The notes under the pieces were generated by a model, which ran no database searches, was not told the DNA's origin, and worked only from the letters and a program-made list of their open reading frames with translations. Both the position numbers and the translations under genes were made by a program. A stretch of DNA of 64,000 bases, taken from Myxococcus eversor. Lineage in GTDB: Bacteria; Myxococcota; Myxococcia; Myxococcales; Myxococcaceae. Numbering within the stretch: position 1 is the stretch's first letter; every line of letters starts with the position of its first letter. The DNA lies in the NCBI RefSeq assembly GCF_010894455.1, contig NZ_JAAIXY010000002.1:62001-126000 (forward strand), read 5' to 3'. Positions 53,975 through 64,000 of this stretch are shown here, piece by piece.

Positions 53975-55417
53975 TCAGGGAGGACACCCTCCCACGGGCG
54001 CGATGGGCAGCGCATACACGTACCGGACGCCGCTGTTGTCCTGCGCCGTGAAGAAGACATTCTGACCGGAGCGCGTGAAGCTCCTCGGGAAGGAGTCGAG
54101 CGGACCGGGTGCGATTTCCGTCAGGGACACCGTGGTGATGCGCACCCCGTTGCTCACCCAGGGCTCCGCGCCCCGGTTGCGAATCGCCGCGCTGAAGAAG
54201 AACAGGTTGTCGACGGTGGTCAGCACGTCCGGGAACGAGCTCCCCGCTCCGGCCTCCAGGTCGCCGAACAGACGCGTCTTCGCCGCCGTGCTGTCGCTGT
54301 CCCAGGGCTCCACGCCATGGACGCCATCGTCCGCGGCGAAGAAGAGCTGGTTGCCCAGCACCGTGAAGTGGTCGGGATTCGAGCCCATGGGCCCCGGGAG
54401 GATGTCCTCCACCAGCACCGTCCCCGAAGCCGTGCCATCACTGCGCCACAGCTCCATGTCGTCGCTGTCCATCCCCATGGCCGCGCTGAAGAGCAACCTC
54501 CCTCCCACGCCCGCCATCTCCCCCACCATCCCGAACTGACGCAGCATCACCGGAGGCGCCCCCCCGTCCGTCACCATCAGCATCGCTCCACCCGAGTGCG
54601 ACACGCCCACGGCGAAGAACAGCTTGCTGCCCACGGCCACCAACGGGAGCTGGAAGCCATGGTCGCTCGACATCCGGAACACCTCGTCGGCGCCTGGCCC
54701 CCCGTCCGAGCGAAGCAGTATCGTGATGACGCCGCGATACGACGCGAGGAAGTAGAGCGAGCCGTCTCCCCCCAGGGTGAACCGATGGGGCGAGGAGTCC
54801 TCGATGCCCGGCTCGAAGTCCTCCACCATGAAGGTCCCGGCGGCGGAGCCATCGCTGCGCCACAGCTCCCGTCCATGCGTCGGGTCCCCCGCGGCGAAGT
54901 AGAGCAGTCCGTTGAACGCGAACAGCTCATTCGGGAACGAGCCCACCGCGCCGGGCCAGATGTCCTTCACGCGGCGGGTGCCACCGACCGTTCCATCGGT
55001 CACGAACAGCTCGCGCCCGGCCACCGGGTCATCGGCGGCGAAGAACACCCGGCTCCCCACGGTCGTGAACCAGGTCGGGTGCGAGCCCACCGCTCCAGGG
55101 ATGATCTCCTTCAGCAGCCGGGTGCCCGCCCCCGGAGCGCCGCTGCTCACCCACGGCTCGCTGCCTCGCACCCCGTCGTCCACGCTGAACACCATGCCTC
55201 CCGCGCTGGGCGCCATGGGCGTCACGAGCTCCGCGGGCGGCGCGAACGGAGACTCCTCCAACAGGGAGACCCCCAGCGACACGGCGGTCCTCGTACAGAT
55301 TTCCCAGGGACCCGCGAGCAGCGATGAGCCCGCCTGCACCGGCTCCGGCGACCCCGAAGACGACGAGCAACTCGCCAGCAAACACACCACCACCAGGAAA
55401 CAGCACCTGTACCTCAT
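53975..55417 (-). CDS. ELWxxDGT-repeat lipoprotein
   Basis: 480 aa from ATG 55417, lipoprotein signal ending LLASC. After a Ser-rich spacer the protein is a series of about eight ELWxxDGT-type repeats of 45-50 residues, for example ELWRSDGTASGTVLVEDILP and ELFVTDGTVGGTRRVKDIWP, each with FFAADD. These are beta-propeller blades found in large surface proteins of myxobacteria. Probably displayed on the cell surface or secreted. Its ligand is unknown. Divergent from the copper-oxidase-like gene, with a 214-bp spacer. Confidence 0.9.
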   Translation of the reverse strand: MRYRCCFLVVVCLLASCSSSSGSPEPVQAGSSLLAGPWEICTRTAVSLGVSLLEESPFAPPAELVTPMAPSAGGMVFSVDDGVRGSEPWVSSGAPGAGTRLLKEIIPGAVGSHPTWFTTVGSRVFFAADDPVAGRELFVTDGTVGGTRRVKDIWPGAVGSFPNELFAFNGLLYFAAGDPTHGRELWRSDGSAAGTFMVEDFEPGIEDSSPHRFTLGGDGSLYFLASYRGVITILLRSDGGPGADEVFRMSSDHGFQLPLVAVGSKLFFAVGVSHSGGAMLMVTDGGAPPVMLRQFGMVGEMAGVGGRLLFSAAMGMDSDDMELWRSDGTASGTVLVEDILPGPMGSNPDHFTVLGNQLFFAADDGVHGVEPWDSDSTAAKTRLFGDLEAGAGSSFPDVLTTVDNLFFFSAAIRNRGAEPWVSNGVRITTVSLTEIAPGPLDSFPRSFTRSGQNVFFTAQDNSGVRYVYALPIAPVGGCPP

Positions 55418-55631
55418 CGGGACTTCTCCTCATCCGCTCGAGTCGACAGCCATCACTCGCGCGGGCCCGAGACTGAAGACACTTCGCGACGCGCGACAAC
55501 GACCCTCCAGTGGCAGCGTCTCGTCGGGCAATCGTCAGCGAACGGGACTCGGGAACAGCTCGACGTTGTCGGCCTCGCCCCTACGTTCTGGCCCGCGCCT
55601 GGACAACCCCGCGTTCGGAGTCTCCCCTTCC

Positions 55632-57053
55632 ATGACGAACCGCTGTGTCACGCTTTCGCCGCGCGTCAGCGCGCTCTGGCTGCTCGGGCTCGTGGTGTGT
55701 GCCTCGTCGGCCCGCGCCCAGCCGGCCCCCGCTCAGGTCGGCCGATGGGCCAGTGTCATGAACTGGCCCATCTCCGCCACCCACACCAGCCTGCTCCCCG
55801 ATGGCAAGGTGATGTTCTACGGCGAGTTCGAGGAGGGGGCCCTGCCGCCCCGACGCTGGGACCCCGCCACCAATGTGCTCACCGAGTATCCCTATGCGGG
55901 CTACAACATCTTCTGCTCCGGCCACTCCTTCCTCTCGAATGGCAAGCTGCTCGTCACCGGAGGACACATCGCCAGCCACGTGGGCCTCCCCCACGCGAGC
56001 ATCTTCGACTACCTCAGCAACACCTGGACGCAGATGCCGGACATGAACGGTCCGCGCTGGTACCCCACCAACACCACGCTCAACAACGGTGACATCGTGG
56101 TCACCTCTGGAGAGATGAATGGGGCCAACGACATCAACCTCATTCCCCAGCGCTTCATCGCGGGGACGAACACCTGGCGGACGCTGACCAACGCGTCGAT
56201 GGACATCCCCTACTACCCGAAGATGTTCCTCGCCCCCAACGGGCAGCTCTTCTACGCCGGCTCCTTGCGCGGCTCGCTCTGGCTGGACCCCACCAGCAAT
56301 GGCGCCTGGAGAACCGGGCCCGTGAGCAACTACGGCACCCGCAGCTACGGGCCCGCCGTCTACCTGGACGGCAAGGTGCTCCTCATCGGCGGAGGACAGC
56401 CCCCCACCTCCACCGTGGAGCAGATTGACCTCAACGCGGCCAACCCCACCTGGCAATACATGGCCCCGATGAGCATCCGCCGTCGGCAGCACAACGCCGT
56501 CATTCTGCCGGACGGCACCGTGCTCGTCCTGGGAGGCAGCAGCGGCCCGGACTTCGACTCGTCCGACTTCCCCGTCTATTACGCCGAGCTCTACAACCCC
56601 GCCACCAACACCTGGACCTCGCTCGCGAGCAACGTGCGCTACCGGGGCTATCACTCCACCGGGGTGCTCCTGCCGGATGGACGCGTGCTGTCGGCGGGAG
56701 GCAACATGGAGCGCACCGCCGAGGTCTACTCACCGCCCTACCTCTTCAAGGGCGCGCGCCCCGTCGTCACCGCGGCCCCGACGACGGCCCAGCCGGCGAG
56801 CACCATCACCATCACCACACCCGACGCGGCCAGCACCACCCGCGTGTCCCTCATCGCGCTCAACGCGACGACGCACACGTTCGACCAGAACCAGCGGTTG
56901 CTCACGCTGTCCTTCACGCGCGACGCGGGAAGCATCACCGCCACCATGCCCGCCAATCGCAACCTCGCGCCGCCGGGCTACTACCAGCTCTTCATCGTGA
57001 ACAGCGCGGGCGTGCCTTCCAGTGGCCGGAGGCTGCGCATTCCCCCGCCCTGA
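55632..57053 (+). CDS. Secreted galactose-oxidase/glyoxal-oxidase-like protein (DUF1929)
   Basis: 473 aa from ATG 55632 with a signal peptide ending SSARAQ. Kelch propeller (about 35-370) followed by an Ig-like DUF1929 domain (about 375-473). The copper-radical-oxidase residues can be placed: C95 in FCSGHSF and Y144 in PRWYPT for the Cys-Tyr cofactor, Y340-H341 in YRGYHSTG, and H415 in TTHTFDQNQR of the last domain. These match glyoxal oxidase and GlxA positions by motif, not by alignment. If active, it would oxidise an alcohol or aldehyde of a surface glycan to make H2O2. Confidence 0.85.
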   Translation: MTNRCVTLSPRVSALWLLGLVVCASSARAQPAPAQVGRWASVMNWPISATHTSLLPDGKVMFYGEFEEGALPPRRWDPATNVLTEYPYAGYNIFCSGHSFLSNGKLLVTGGHIASHVGLPHASIFDYLSNTWTQMPDMNGPRWYPTNTTLNNGDIVVTSGEMNGANDINLIPQRFIAGTNTWRTLTNASMDIPYYPKMFLAPNGQLFYAGSLRGSLWLDPTSNGAWRTGPVSNYGTRSYGPAVYLDGKVLLIGGGQPPTSTVEQIDLNAANPTWQYMAPMSIRRRQHNAVILPDGTVLVLGGSSGPDFDSSDFPVYYAELYNPATNTWTSLASNVRYRGYHSTGVLLPDGRVLSAGGNMERTAEVYSPPYLFKGARPVVTAAPTTAQPASTITITTPDAASTTRVSLIALNATTHTFDQNQRLLTLSFTRDAGSITATMPANRNLAPPGYYQLFIVNSAGVPSSGRRLRIPPP

Positions 57054-57075
57054 TTCGTGGAAGAATGCACACCGC

Positions 57076-57777
57076 ATGAAGAGCGACTGCCCCGTCTGCA
57101 CACAACCTGCTCCCACGCTGCGCGTCATCGACCTGCGCGGTGTCTGCGTCGACACCTGCACCCGCTGTCACGGCCACTGGCTGGACGCGGGTGAATTGGA
57201 GCGGCTGGCACCGGGCTGGAAGACGGAGGCCCTCCGGGCGGCCCTGCCGACGGCGACCCGGCGCTGCCGTCACTCGCGGCACCATGTCCCGGCGACGCAT
57301 GAGCAGTGCGGGCTGTGCGGCGCTCCCGCGGCGCGCTGTCCGTCCTGCGCGAAGTTCCTCTCCCAGGTGCGCACGGAGGTGTGCTCGGTCGACCTGTGTG
57401 GGAGCTGCCATGGCCTCTGGCTGGACGCGAACGAGCTCAAGGCGTTGATCGACTGGCACCAGCGCTCCCAGCGTCCGCTCGCGGTGGGCGCGGCGGTGGT
57501 GGGTACGGCTGCCGCGGCGGCGGTGGCGGTGGCGGCGCTGTCCCAGGTGACGGCGGGCAGCCCCGAGCGCTCCCGGGCCGCCGAGGTCCTGACGACCTCC
57601 CTGGAGCGGGCGGGCGACGCGGCGGACGTGGTGGAGGTCGGCGAGATGCTGGGCGTCACGGTGGAGGCGGCCAGCGAGGGACTGGGCTCCGCCGCCGAGG
57701 CGGCCGTGGAGGGGGCGAACCTGGTGGGAGAAGCGATGGGTGGGTTGTTGGAGGTGGTGGCGGGGTTGTTCCATTGA
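57076..57777 (+). CDS. Double TFIIB-type zinc-ribbon protein
   Basis: 233 aa from ATG 57076. Two zf-TFIIB ribbons: C5-PV-C8 with C28-TR-C31 and GHWLDAGELERL, then CPSC with CGSC and HGLWLDANELKAL. The zf-TFIIB family is defined by the WLDxxEL ending. A further CGLCG lies between them. The C-terminal half is hydrophobic and Ala/Gly-rich (VGAAVVGTAAAAAVAVAAL), perhaps one membrane helix, then a helical tail. Function unknown. Monocistronic, 22 bp after the oxidase-like gene, so possibly co-transcribed. Confidence 0.85.
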   Translation: MKSDCPVCTQPAPTLRVIDLRGVCVDTCTRCHGHWLDAGELERLAPGWKTEALRAALPTATRRCRHSRHHVPATHEQCGLCGAPAARCPSCAKFLSQVRTEVCSVDLCGSCHGLWLDANELKALIDWHQRSQRPLAVGAAVVGTAAAAAVAVAALSQVTAGSPERSRAAEVLTTSLERAGDAADVVEVGEMLGVTVEAASEGLGSAAEAAVEGANLVGEAMGGLLEVVAGLFH

Positions 57778-57859
57778 CCCACCTTCACACCGCGCCTGAA
57801 TCCCCTATGCTCGTGACAGTCCCGTGAGACCCGCCGGATTGTGACGGGGGGAGTGCCGA

Positions 57860-58222
57860 ATGATGAGCCAAGTGAGCACGAAGAGCATTCCGCCGGATGA
57901 CCGTCGTCTGTTTCCCCGTCTTCAGGCGCCGCTGTACGCGCGCCCGGCGCGTCTGAAATTCGGCGACAAGCGGCAGGTGCTGGACGCGAGCCTGGGCGGC
58001 GTCCGCATCTACTCCGACGAACAGTACGCGGAGGGCACCCAGCTCGAGGTGGACCTGTTTCTGGGAGACGGCTCCACGCTGGAATGTCGCGCGCGCGTGG
58101 CATGGCTGCGCAAGCTCCCCAAGGACGGCGTGGCCGTCTACGAAGTAGGCCTCGCGTTCACGGACGTCACCCCGGAGACGCTGGAGCGCCTCAAGTCGGT
58201 GCTCGTCGTCGAAGAGGACTGA
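57860..58222 (+). CDS. PilZ-domain protein
   Basis: 120 aa from ATG 57860 (a second ATG follows directly). PilZ fold with the cyclic-di-GMP signature RRLFPR, and DASLGGVRIYS for the D/NxSxxG motif, so binding of c-di-GMP is likely. The first 15 residues are a short tail. PilZ proteins in myxobacteria affect motility and polysaccharide. Monocistronic with a hairpin downstream. Soluble. Confidence 0.92.
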   Translation: MMSQVSTKSIPPDDRRLFPRLQAPLYARPARLKFGDKRQVLDASLGGVRIYSDEQYAEGTQLEVDLFLGDGSTLECRARVAWLRKLPKDGVAVYEVGLAFTDVTPETLERLKSVLVVEED

Positions 58223-58231
58223 AGGCCCCCG

Positions 58232-58264
58232 GAGCTTCCCTCGTCGCACGGCGCTGGAAGGCTC
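58232..58264. terminator. Stem-loop between convergent PilZ and TetR genes
   Basis: GAGCTTCC (58232-58239) pairs with GGAA-GCTC (58256-58264, one bulged G) across a 16-base loop. It sits between the two stops and could serve both. No T-run. Confidence 0.35.
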
Positions 58265-58916
58265 AGGGCCGTCCGGCGAGTTCGTCCCAGAGGGCGCGCA
58301 GCTCCTGCTCCAACCCGGGCACGGAGGAGGCACGCAGGCTGCCTCCGCCGCGAAAGAGGGAGAGCCCCTCGAAGAAGGCCACCAGCAGGGCCGCGCGTCG
58401 CTCCCGTCGAGCGGGCGTGAGGTCGGGAGACAGCTCTCGCAGCAGCGCCACCACGCCCTCGCGATAGCCGGCGTAGAAGACCCCCAGCGCCTCCGCCACC
58501 ATGGCGTCGCGAGCGGCCAGCGCCCACAGCTCCGCGAAGAGCTGGAAGTGGCGGGGGGACTCCTGGTCCTCCAGCAAGGCGTCCAGTGCGTGTCGCAGCC
58601 GCTTCGCCGGCTCCTGTCCTCCGCCGTCCATGCGTTCGCGCACGCGACGGATGGCGGTCTCCAGGTAGCGCGCGAGCAGCGCGCGCACCACGTCCTGCTT
58701 GGTGGGGAAGTAATACTGGAGATTGCCCAGGCTCAGGCCCGCGCGTTGGGCCACGCCGCGCAGGCTCAGCCCCGCGTAGCCGTCCTCCACCAGCACGTCC
58801 ATGGCCGCGTCCAGGATGCGCTCCACGCGCTCATGTCCCTTGGCGTGGACGGCGGTGCCCGCTCGCGGCTTCGCGGAGGGGAGCTTCCCGGGAGACTTGC
58901 TCGCGCGTGGGGACAT
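58263..58916 (-). CDS. TetR-family repressor
   Basis: 217 aa from ATG 58916, whose A overlaps the stop of the upstream gene (TGATG). N-terminal TetR HTH at about 30-75: GYAGLSLRGVAQRAGLSLGN then LQYYFPTKQDV. The C-terminal helical domain (about 90-200) is the ligand and dimer part. It is co-transcribed with the saccharopine-dehydrogenase-like enzyme, and a perfect palindrome lies at the operon promoter, so it is likely an autorepressor that responds to a substrate of that enzyme. Confidence 0.93.
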   Translation of the reverse strand: MSPRASKSPGKLPSAKPRAGTAVHAKGHERVERILDAAMDVLVEDGYAGLSLRGVAQRAGLSLGNLQYYFPTKQDVVRALLARYLETAIRRVRERMDGGGQEPAKRLRHALDALLEDQESPRHFQLFAELWALAARDAMVAEALGVFYAGYREGVVALLRELSPDLTPARRERRAALLVAFFEGLSLFRGGGSLRASSVPGLEQELRALWDELAGRP

Positions 58917-60022
58917 CAGGCCGCCTTCCTCGTCGGCACCTCGGAGGACGCTACCTCATCGAGCCGCACGGTGACGCCACAGGCGCGCAGCGTGGCCAGC
59001 AGCTCCTCGGGCCGGGGCTCGTGCTCGGGGAACCACACGCCGGCGGACGGAGGCGGCGCGCCATCCATCCCCAACAGTCGCTCGACGCCGAGCAGCGCGC
59101 CCACGGCCGTGAGGTGCGCCTGGCCCTTCGGGTCCACCACCTCGATGCGGGTGCGGCCGTGCGCTCCTTCCAGGTCGGCCACCCACGCGGCCTCGCCTCC
59201 GGTGCCGTGGGTCGCCAGCAGCGCGCGGCGCAGCGGCGTCAGCCGGGGATGCTGGAGCAGGCGGAGGATTCCGAGCCGCTGGAGCACCACGAGAGACCAC
59301 GTCGCCGAGCCCGAGTCGAACCCCAGCCGCGTCGCCACGCCGCGCGCGCCCAGCACCATGGGCAGCGTCGCCTGCTCGGGAGTGTCGAGCCGGAACACCC
59401 GCGTGCTCCGTCCGTCCGAGAACGTCACGCGCCGCCCGTCCGTCAGCGGCAGCACCTGGCGCTCCCGTCCCTGCTCCGTCACGTCATAGGACAGCCCCAG
59501 CCGGTCCATGTACTCCAGGGAATCCGGCCCCGCCTCGTCCGCGAGCGCGAAGCGGATGCCCACGTCCACGTGCTCCAGCCGTCCCAGGCGCCGCGCGGCC
59601 ATGGCCACCAGCCGAGGCACCAGCCCCGCCATCCACGCCGAGCCCAGCATCACCGGCCCGCGCGGAGGCGTGCCCGACAGCCGCAGCACCGCGGCCCTCA
59701 CTCGCGACGTCCATCGGGTGATGTCCAGCACGGGGACGCCGTCGCGCGCCGCCGACATCAGCAGATGGTCCTCCGGGTCATTGACCAACGACACCACGGC
59801 CCGAGGCTTCGCACCGAGCACCGCCAGCGGTGACGGGGCCCGGATATCCAACGCCACGCCCTCGGCGTTCCCGAGCTCGGCGGCCAGTTCGCGCGCGGGC
59901 TCCAGCCGCCGGCCGGCGATGACGAGCGGCAGCCCGGGATGGCGCTCCCTCAACAAGCGGGCGAGCCGGACGCCCACCACGCCGTAGCCCCCCACCAGCA
60001 CGACACTTCCCTCGGACACCAT
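58916..60022 (-). CDS. Saccharopine-dehydrogenase-like NAD(P)-binding protein
   Basis: 368 aa from ATG 60022. Rossmann start VVLVGGYGVVGVRLARLL (GxGxxG variant GGYGVVG), followed by VIAGRRLEPA, the NADP turn. The rest resembles trans-acting enoyl reductase/saccharopine-dehydrogenase-like proteins rather than lysine enzymes. The substrate is unknown. It is first in an operon with a TetR regulator, and the palindrome at 60076-60091 sits just upstream. Divergent from the urease operon. Confidence 0.88.
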   Translation of the reverse strand: MVSEGSVVLVGGYGVVGVRLARLLRERHPGLPLVIAGRRLEPARELAAELGNAEGVALDIRAPSPLAVLGAKPRAVVSLVNDPEDHLLMSAARDGVPVLDITRWTSRVRAAVLRLSGTPPRGPVMLGSAWMAGLVPRLVAMAARRLGRLEHVDVGIRFALADEAGPDSLEYMDRLGLSYDVTEQGRERQVLPLTDGRRVTFSDGRSTRVFRLDTPEQATLPMVLGARGVATRLGFDSGSATWSLVVLQRLGILRLLQHPRLTPLRRALLATHGTGGEAAWVADLEGAHGRTRIEVVDPKGQAHLTAVGALLGVERLLGMDGAPPPSAGVWFPEHEPRPEELLATLRACGVTVRLDEVASSEVPTRKAA

Positions 60023-60075
60023 GACGACTCCCACACGGGTGGACACGGGACGTCCGTGCCTCGACGAGGACAATA

Positions 60076-60091
60076 TAGGTCACATGACCTA
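60076..60091. promoter_or_regulatory. Perfect TAGGTCA-CA-TGACCTA palindrome, candidate TetR operator
   Basis: TAGGTCA (60076-60082) and TGACCTA (60085-60091) form a perfect 7-bp inverted repeat. On the minus strand it overlaps a TATATT box (about 60071-60076) that would give a leader of roughly 40 bases for the operon at 60022. Position and shape fit binding by the TetR protein encoded in that operon. Confidence 0.7.
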
Positions 60092-60220
60092 ATTTTCACG
60101 ACAATCGCCCGGGACGCCCTGGTGGGAGCGAGGGGCTCATTCCCGTCAGAGGCGCGCGCGTGGGCAACTCGCCACGGGCCGGGCGTTGTGCTCCAGCGGC
60201 GTTTGGCCCAGGCTGACCGC

Positions 60221-61066
60221 GTGAGCCTGGCCCCGCTGTCCCCCCTCCCCGAGACACCCCGACGCGCGGGCTTCGCCCACCTCGCCTTCGAGCGCTCCGG
60301 CCCACGCACCGTGGTGCGCACCGCGCTCGCGCACAGCCCGCTGCGCCTGCTCACCCCGCGCAACCACGGCCACGCCGCGTGGGCCTACACCAGCTCGTTC
60401 GGCGGCGGACTCGTGGATGGGGACCACCTCTCGCTCCAGGTGGACGTGGCGCCCGGCGCCACCGCGTGGGTGTCCTCCCAGGGCTCCAATCGCGTCTACC
60501 GCTCGCCCTCCGGCTGTCGCAGCGACGTGTCGGCCCGCGTGGGCGAGGACGCGCTGCTCGCCTGGGTGCCGGACCCCACCGCGTGTTTCACCGGCGCGCG
60601 CTACAGCCAGACCCTCGCCTTCCAGCTCGCGCCCGGGGCGTCGCTCGTCCTCGCGGACCTCATCACCTCCGGACGCAGCGCCAGCGGCGAGCGCTGGGCC
60701 TTCTCGCACTACGCCTCCACCCTGCGCGTCCACGTGGGTGAGCGCGCCCTCATCGACGAGCGCTGGCTGCTGGACCCCACGCACGGAACGCTCCCGGAGC
60801 GCCTGGGCCGCTTCGAGGCCATGGCCACCCTCCTCCTCGTCGGCCCCGCGCTGGCGACCGTGCGCGAGGCGCTGCACGCCCGCATCACCGCGCTGCCCGT
60901 CACCTCGCGCGCCTCCCTCATCCCCTCCTCCAGCCCGCTGGGCACCCAGGGCCTGCTGGTGCGCGCCGCCGCCGTGTCCGTGGAGGAACTGGTGCGCACC
61001 ACCCGGGACTGGCTCTCCTTCCTCCCCGCGCTGCTCGGGGACGACCCCTGGGCACGCCGCGTCTGA
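60221..61066 (+). CDS. ureD: Urease accessory protein UreD
   Basis: 281 aa from GTG 60221, close to the usual family length; an earlier in-frame start would add atypical residues. UreD/UreH pattern: [54 protein letters not shown] and [19 protein letters not shown]. UreD binds the urease apoprotein with UreF and UreG and helps insert nickel at the carbamylated lysine. It is the first gene of the urease operon and is divergent from the TetR operon. The 85 bp to ureAB contain the palindromes at 61097-61116. Confidence 0.92.
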   Translation: MSLAPLSPLPETPRRAGFAHLAFERSGPRTVVRTALAHSPLRLLTPRNHGHAAWAYTSSFGGGLVDGDHLSLQVDVAPGATAWVSSQGSNRVYRSPSGCRSDVSARVGEDALLAWVPDPTACFTGARYSQTLAFQLAPGASLVLADLITSGRSASGERWAFSHYASTLRVHVGERALIDERWLLDPTHGTLPERLGRFEAMATLLLVGPALATVREALHARITALPVTSRASLIPSSSPLGTQGLLVRAAAVSVEELVRTTRDWLSFLPALLGDDPWARRV

Positions 61067-61096
61067 ACCTCCTCCCTGGCGACGCCCGACACGTTG

Positions 61097-61116
61097 CACT
61101 AGTGTTGACGCGTCAA
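61097..61116. promoter_or_regulatory. Two adjacent palindromes upstream of ureAB
   Basis: CACTAGTG (61097-61104) is directly followed by TTGACGCGTCAA (61105-61116), a perfect 12-bp palindrome. They end 35 bp before the ureAB GTG. They may be an operator or internal promoter for the structural genes; this is inference only. Confidence 0.4.
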
Positions 61117-61151
61117 GTCATGGCGCCTTCGGGCCCCTGGGAGTTGGTCTC

Positions 61152-61918
61152 GTGCACCTGTCCCCTCGCGACGTCGACAAGCTGTTGCTGCATCAGGCGG
61201 GCTTCCTGGCCCAGAAGCGGCTCGCCCGAGGCGTGAGGCTGAGCTACCCGGAAGCCGTCGCCCTCATCGCCACGCAGTTGCTGGAGTTCATCCGTGACGG
61301 CAGGAGCGTGGCGGAGCTGATGGACCTGGGGCGGCGCTTCCTGGGACGCGCGCAGGTGATGGAGGGCGTGCCGGAGATGCTCGCGGAGGTGCAGGTGGAG
61401 GGCACCTTCCCGGACGGCTCCAAGCTGGTGACGGTGCACCACCCGGTGGTGGCCGAGCATGGGGATTTGGAGCTGGCGCTGTACGGCAGCTTCCTGCCGG
61501 TGCCCTCGCTGGAGCGCTTCAGCGCGCCGGTGTCCACGGGAGACGGAGTGCCCGGTGAAGTGCGCGTGAAGCCCGGCGACATCGAGCTCAACGCGGGCCG
61601 CGACACCCTCTCCCTCACCGTGACGCACCTGGGGGACCGTCCCATCCAGGTGGGCAGCCACTACCCCTTCTTCGAGACGAACCGCGCGCTCGCCTTCGAC
61701 CGCGAGAAGGCCTACGGCCGACGCCTGGACATCCCCGCGGGCACGGCCGTCCGCTTCGAGCCGGGCGAGCGCAAGACGGTGCAGTTGGTGGCCATCGCGG
61801 GTGAGCAGGTGGTGCGCGGCGGCAACGCGTTGGGCAGCGGGAAGGTGTCCGCCGAGAATCTCGCGCGCGGAATGGAAGCGGTCCGTGCGCGAGGCTTCGG
61901 CCATGAGGGGGAGCGCGA

Positions 61919-61922
<4 letters not shown>
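61152..61922 (+). CDS. ureAB: Urease gamma-beta fusion subunit
   Basis: 256 aa from GTG 61152 with GGGAG upstream. Residues 1-100 are the gamma subunit ([20 protein letters not shown], then [19 protein letters not shown]); a linker of about 35 residues leads to the beta subunit, about 135-240 ([46 protein letters not shown]). Separate in most bacteria, the two are fused as in Helicobacter UreA. The fusion supports the active-site alpha subunit. Its stop overlaps ureC by 4 bp, so the trimer parts are coupled. Confidence 0.94.
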
Positions 61923-63634
<1,712 letters not shown>

Positions 63635-63650
63635 CCGGGAGCCGCGCGCC

Positions 63651-64000
63651 ATGGGCTCGTCCTGGAAGGTGCTTCAGCTGGCGGACTCGGGGTTTCCCAC
63701 GGGGGGCTTCGCGCACTCGGGGGGACTGGAGGCGGCGGTGCAGGCGGGCGAGGTGCGCGGCGCGCCGGAGCTGCGCCGCTTCGCGCGGGAGCTGCTGTGG
63801 CAGGCGGGGTATGGAGCGCTGCCGCTGTTGAGCGCGGCGCATCGCGAGCCGTCGCGACTGCCGGAGCTGGACGCGCGCGCGGAGGCGTTCCTCACCAGCC
63901 ACGTGGCGCACCGGGCGAGCCGCACGCAGGGCCGCGCGTTCCTGGACACGTGCGCGCGCATCTTCCCGGGGCCGGTGGGCCCACTGCGCGAGTCAGCGCG
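63651..64000 (+). CDS. ureF: Urease accessory protein UreF (partial)
   Basis: Starts at ATG 63651, 16 bp after ureC, and runs off the window after 116 codons. The opening LQLADSGFPTGGFAHSGGLE is the UreF signature, and the rest (LPLLSAAHREPSRLPELD, RTQGRAF) fits. UreF recruits UreG GTPase to the UreD-apourease complex. The remaining accessory genes (ureG, ureE) would lie beyond the edge. Confidence 0.93.
   Translation, partial: MGSSWKVLQLADSGFPTGGFAHSGGLEAAVQAGEVRGAPELRRFARELLWQAGYGALPLLSAAHREPSRLPELDARAEAFLTSHVAHRASRTQGRAFLDTCARIFPGPVGPLRESA

Overview
The window is a high-GC, gene-dense stretch of chromosome. It most resembles a myxobacterium of the Myxococcus/Corallococcus/Pyxidicoccus group. 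The reasons are Hanks-type Ser/Thr kinases with PEGA or proline-rich tails, many lipoproteins with a signal peptide and lipobox, MopE-type metal-binding motifs, ELWxxDGT repeats, TonB and OmpA envelope operons, and lipoprotein polymorphic toxins of the SitA type. Assignment is from gene content only. No rRNA, tRNA, CRISPR array, insertion sequence or prophage was seen.

Layout. 1-5.2 kb: leftward envelope and signalling genes (a CBM48-like lipoprotein cut by the window edge, a second lipoprotein, a PEGA-tailed kinase, a MopE-motif lipoprotein with a PEGA protein) and a rightward FHA protein. 5.3-8.7 kb: host-attachment-type protein, HAD phosphatase coupled to a glycosyltransferase, GST, and a cyclase-domain protein lacking one metal-binding Asp. 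8.6-15.3 kb: inverted repeats, two secreted proteins downstream of a second kinase, and an S46 peptidase. 15.4-20.6 kb: lipase, SDR-AraC operon, and a MocR regulator divergent from a rhodanese with a palindromic operator between them.

20.7-22.6 kb and 36.6-38.5 kb hold two paralogous toxin/immunity loci. Each has a lipoprotein with two or more membrane segments and a C-terminal AHH-type nuclease domain, followed directly by an imm11/DUF1629-like immunity gene. The backbone resembles the SitA polymorphic toxins that myxobacteria transfer by outer-membrane exchange for kin discrimination. The first toxin is broken by a one-base shift in a G6 tract while its immunity gene is intact; the second is complete. 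Both loci look less GC-rich than their neighbours by eye.

22.7-36.5 kb: TonB-like protein, Dps, SDR-GST operon, SelO, small membrane proteins, a pyrophosphatase-CHAD pair that suggests polyphosphate or pyrophosphate handling, a Cys-repeat lipoprotein, a Gln/Ala coiled-coil lipoprotein, an Hsp70-like ATPase, a frameshifted lipoprotein and a beta-propeller lipoprotein. 38.6-46 kb: TonB-dependent receptor with a TonB C-terminal domain fused at its own N-terminus, plus lipoprotein and OmpA partners, a chalcone-isomerase-fold protein, a FabH-like enzyme and a secreted protein. 46-58 kb: molybdopterin oxidoreductase, flippase-like membrane protein, MDR and SDR enzymes, a large zinc-ribbon/helical-repeat protein, ELWxxDGT protein, copper-radical-oxidase-like protein, double zinc ribbon and PilZ. 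58.2-64 kb: a TetR/saccharopine-dehydrogenase-like operon under a perfect palindrome, then a urease operon (ureD, fused ureAB, ureC, ureF cut by the window edge).
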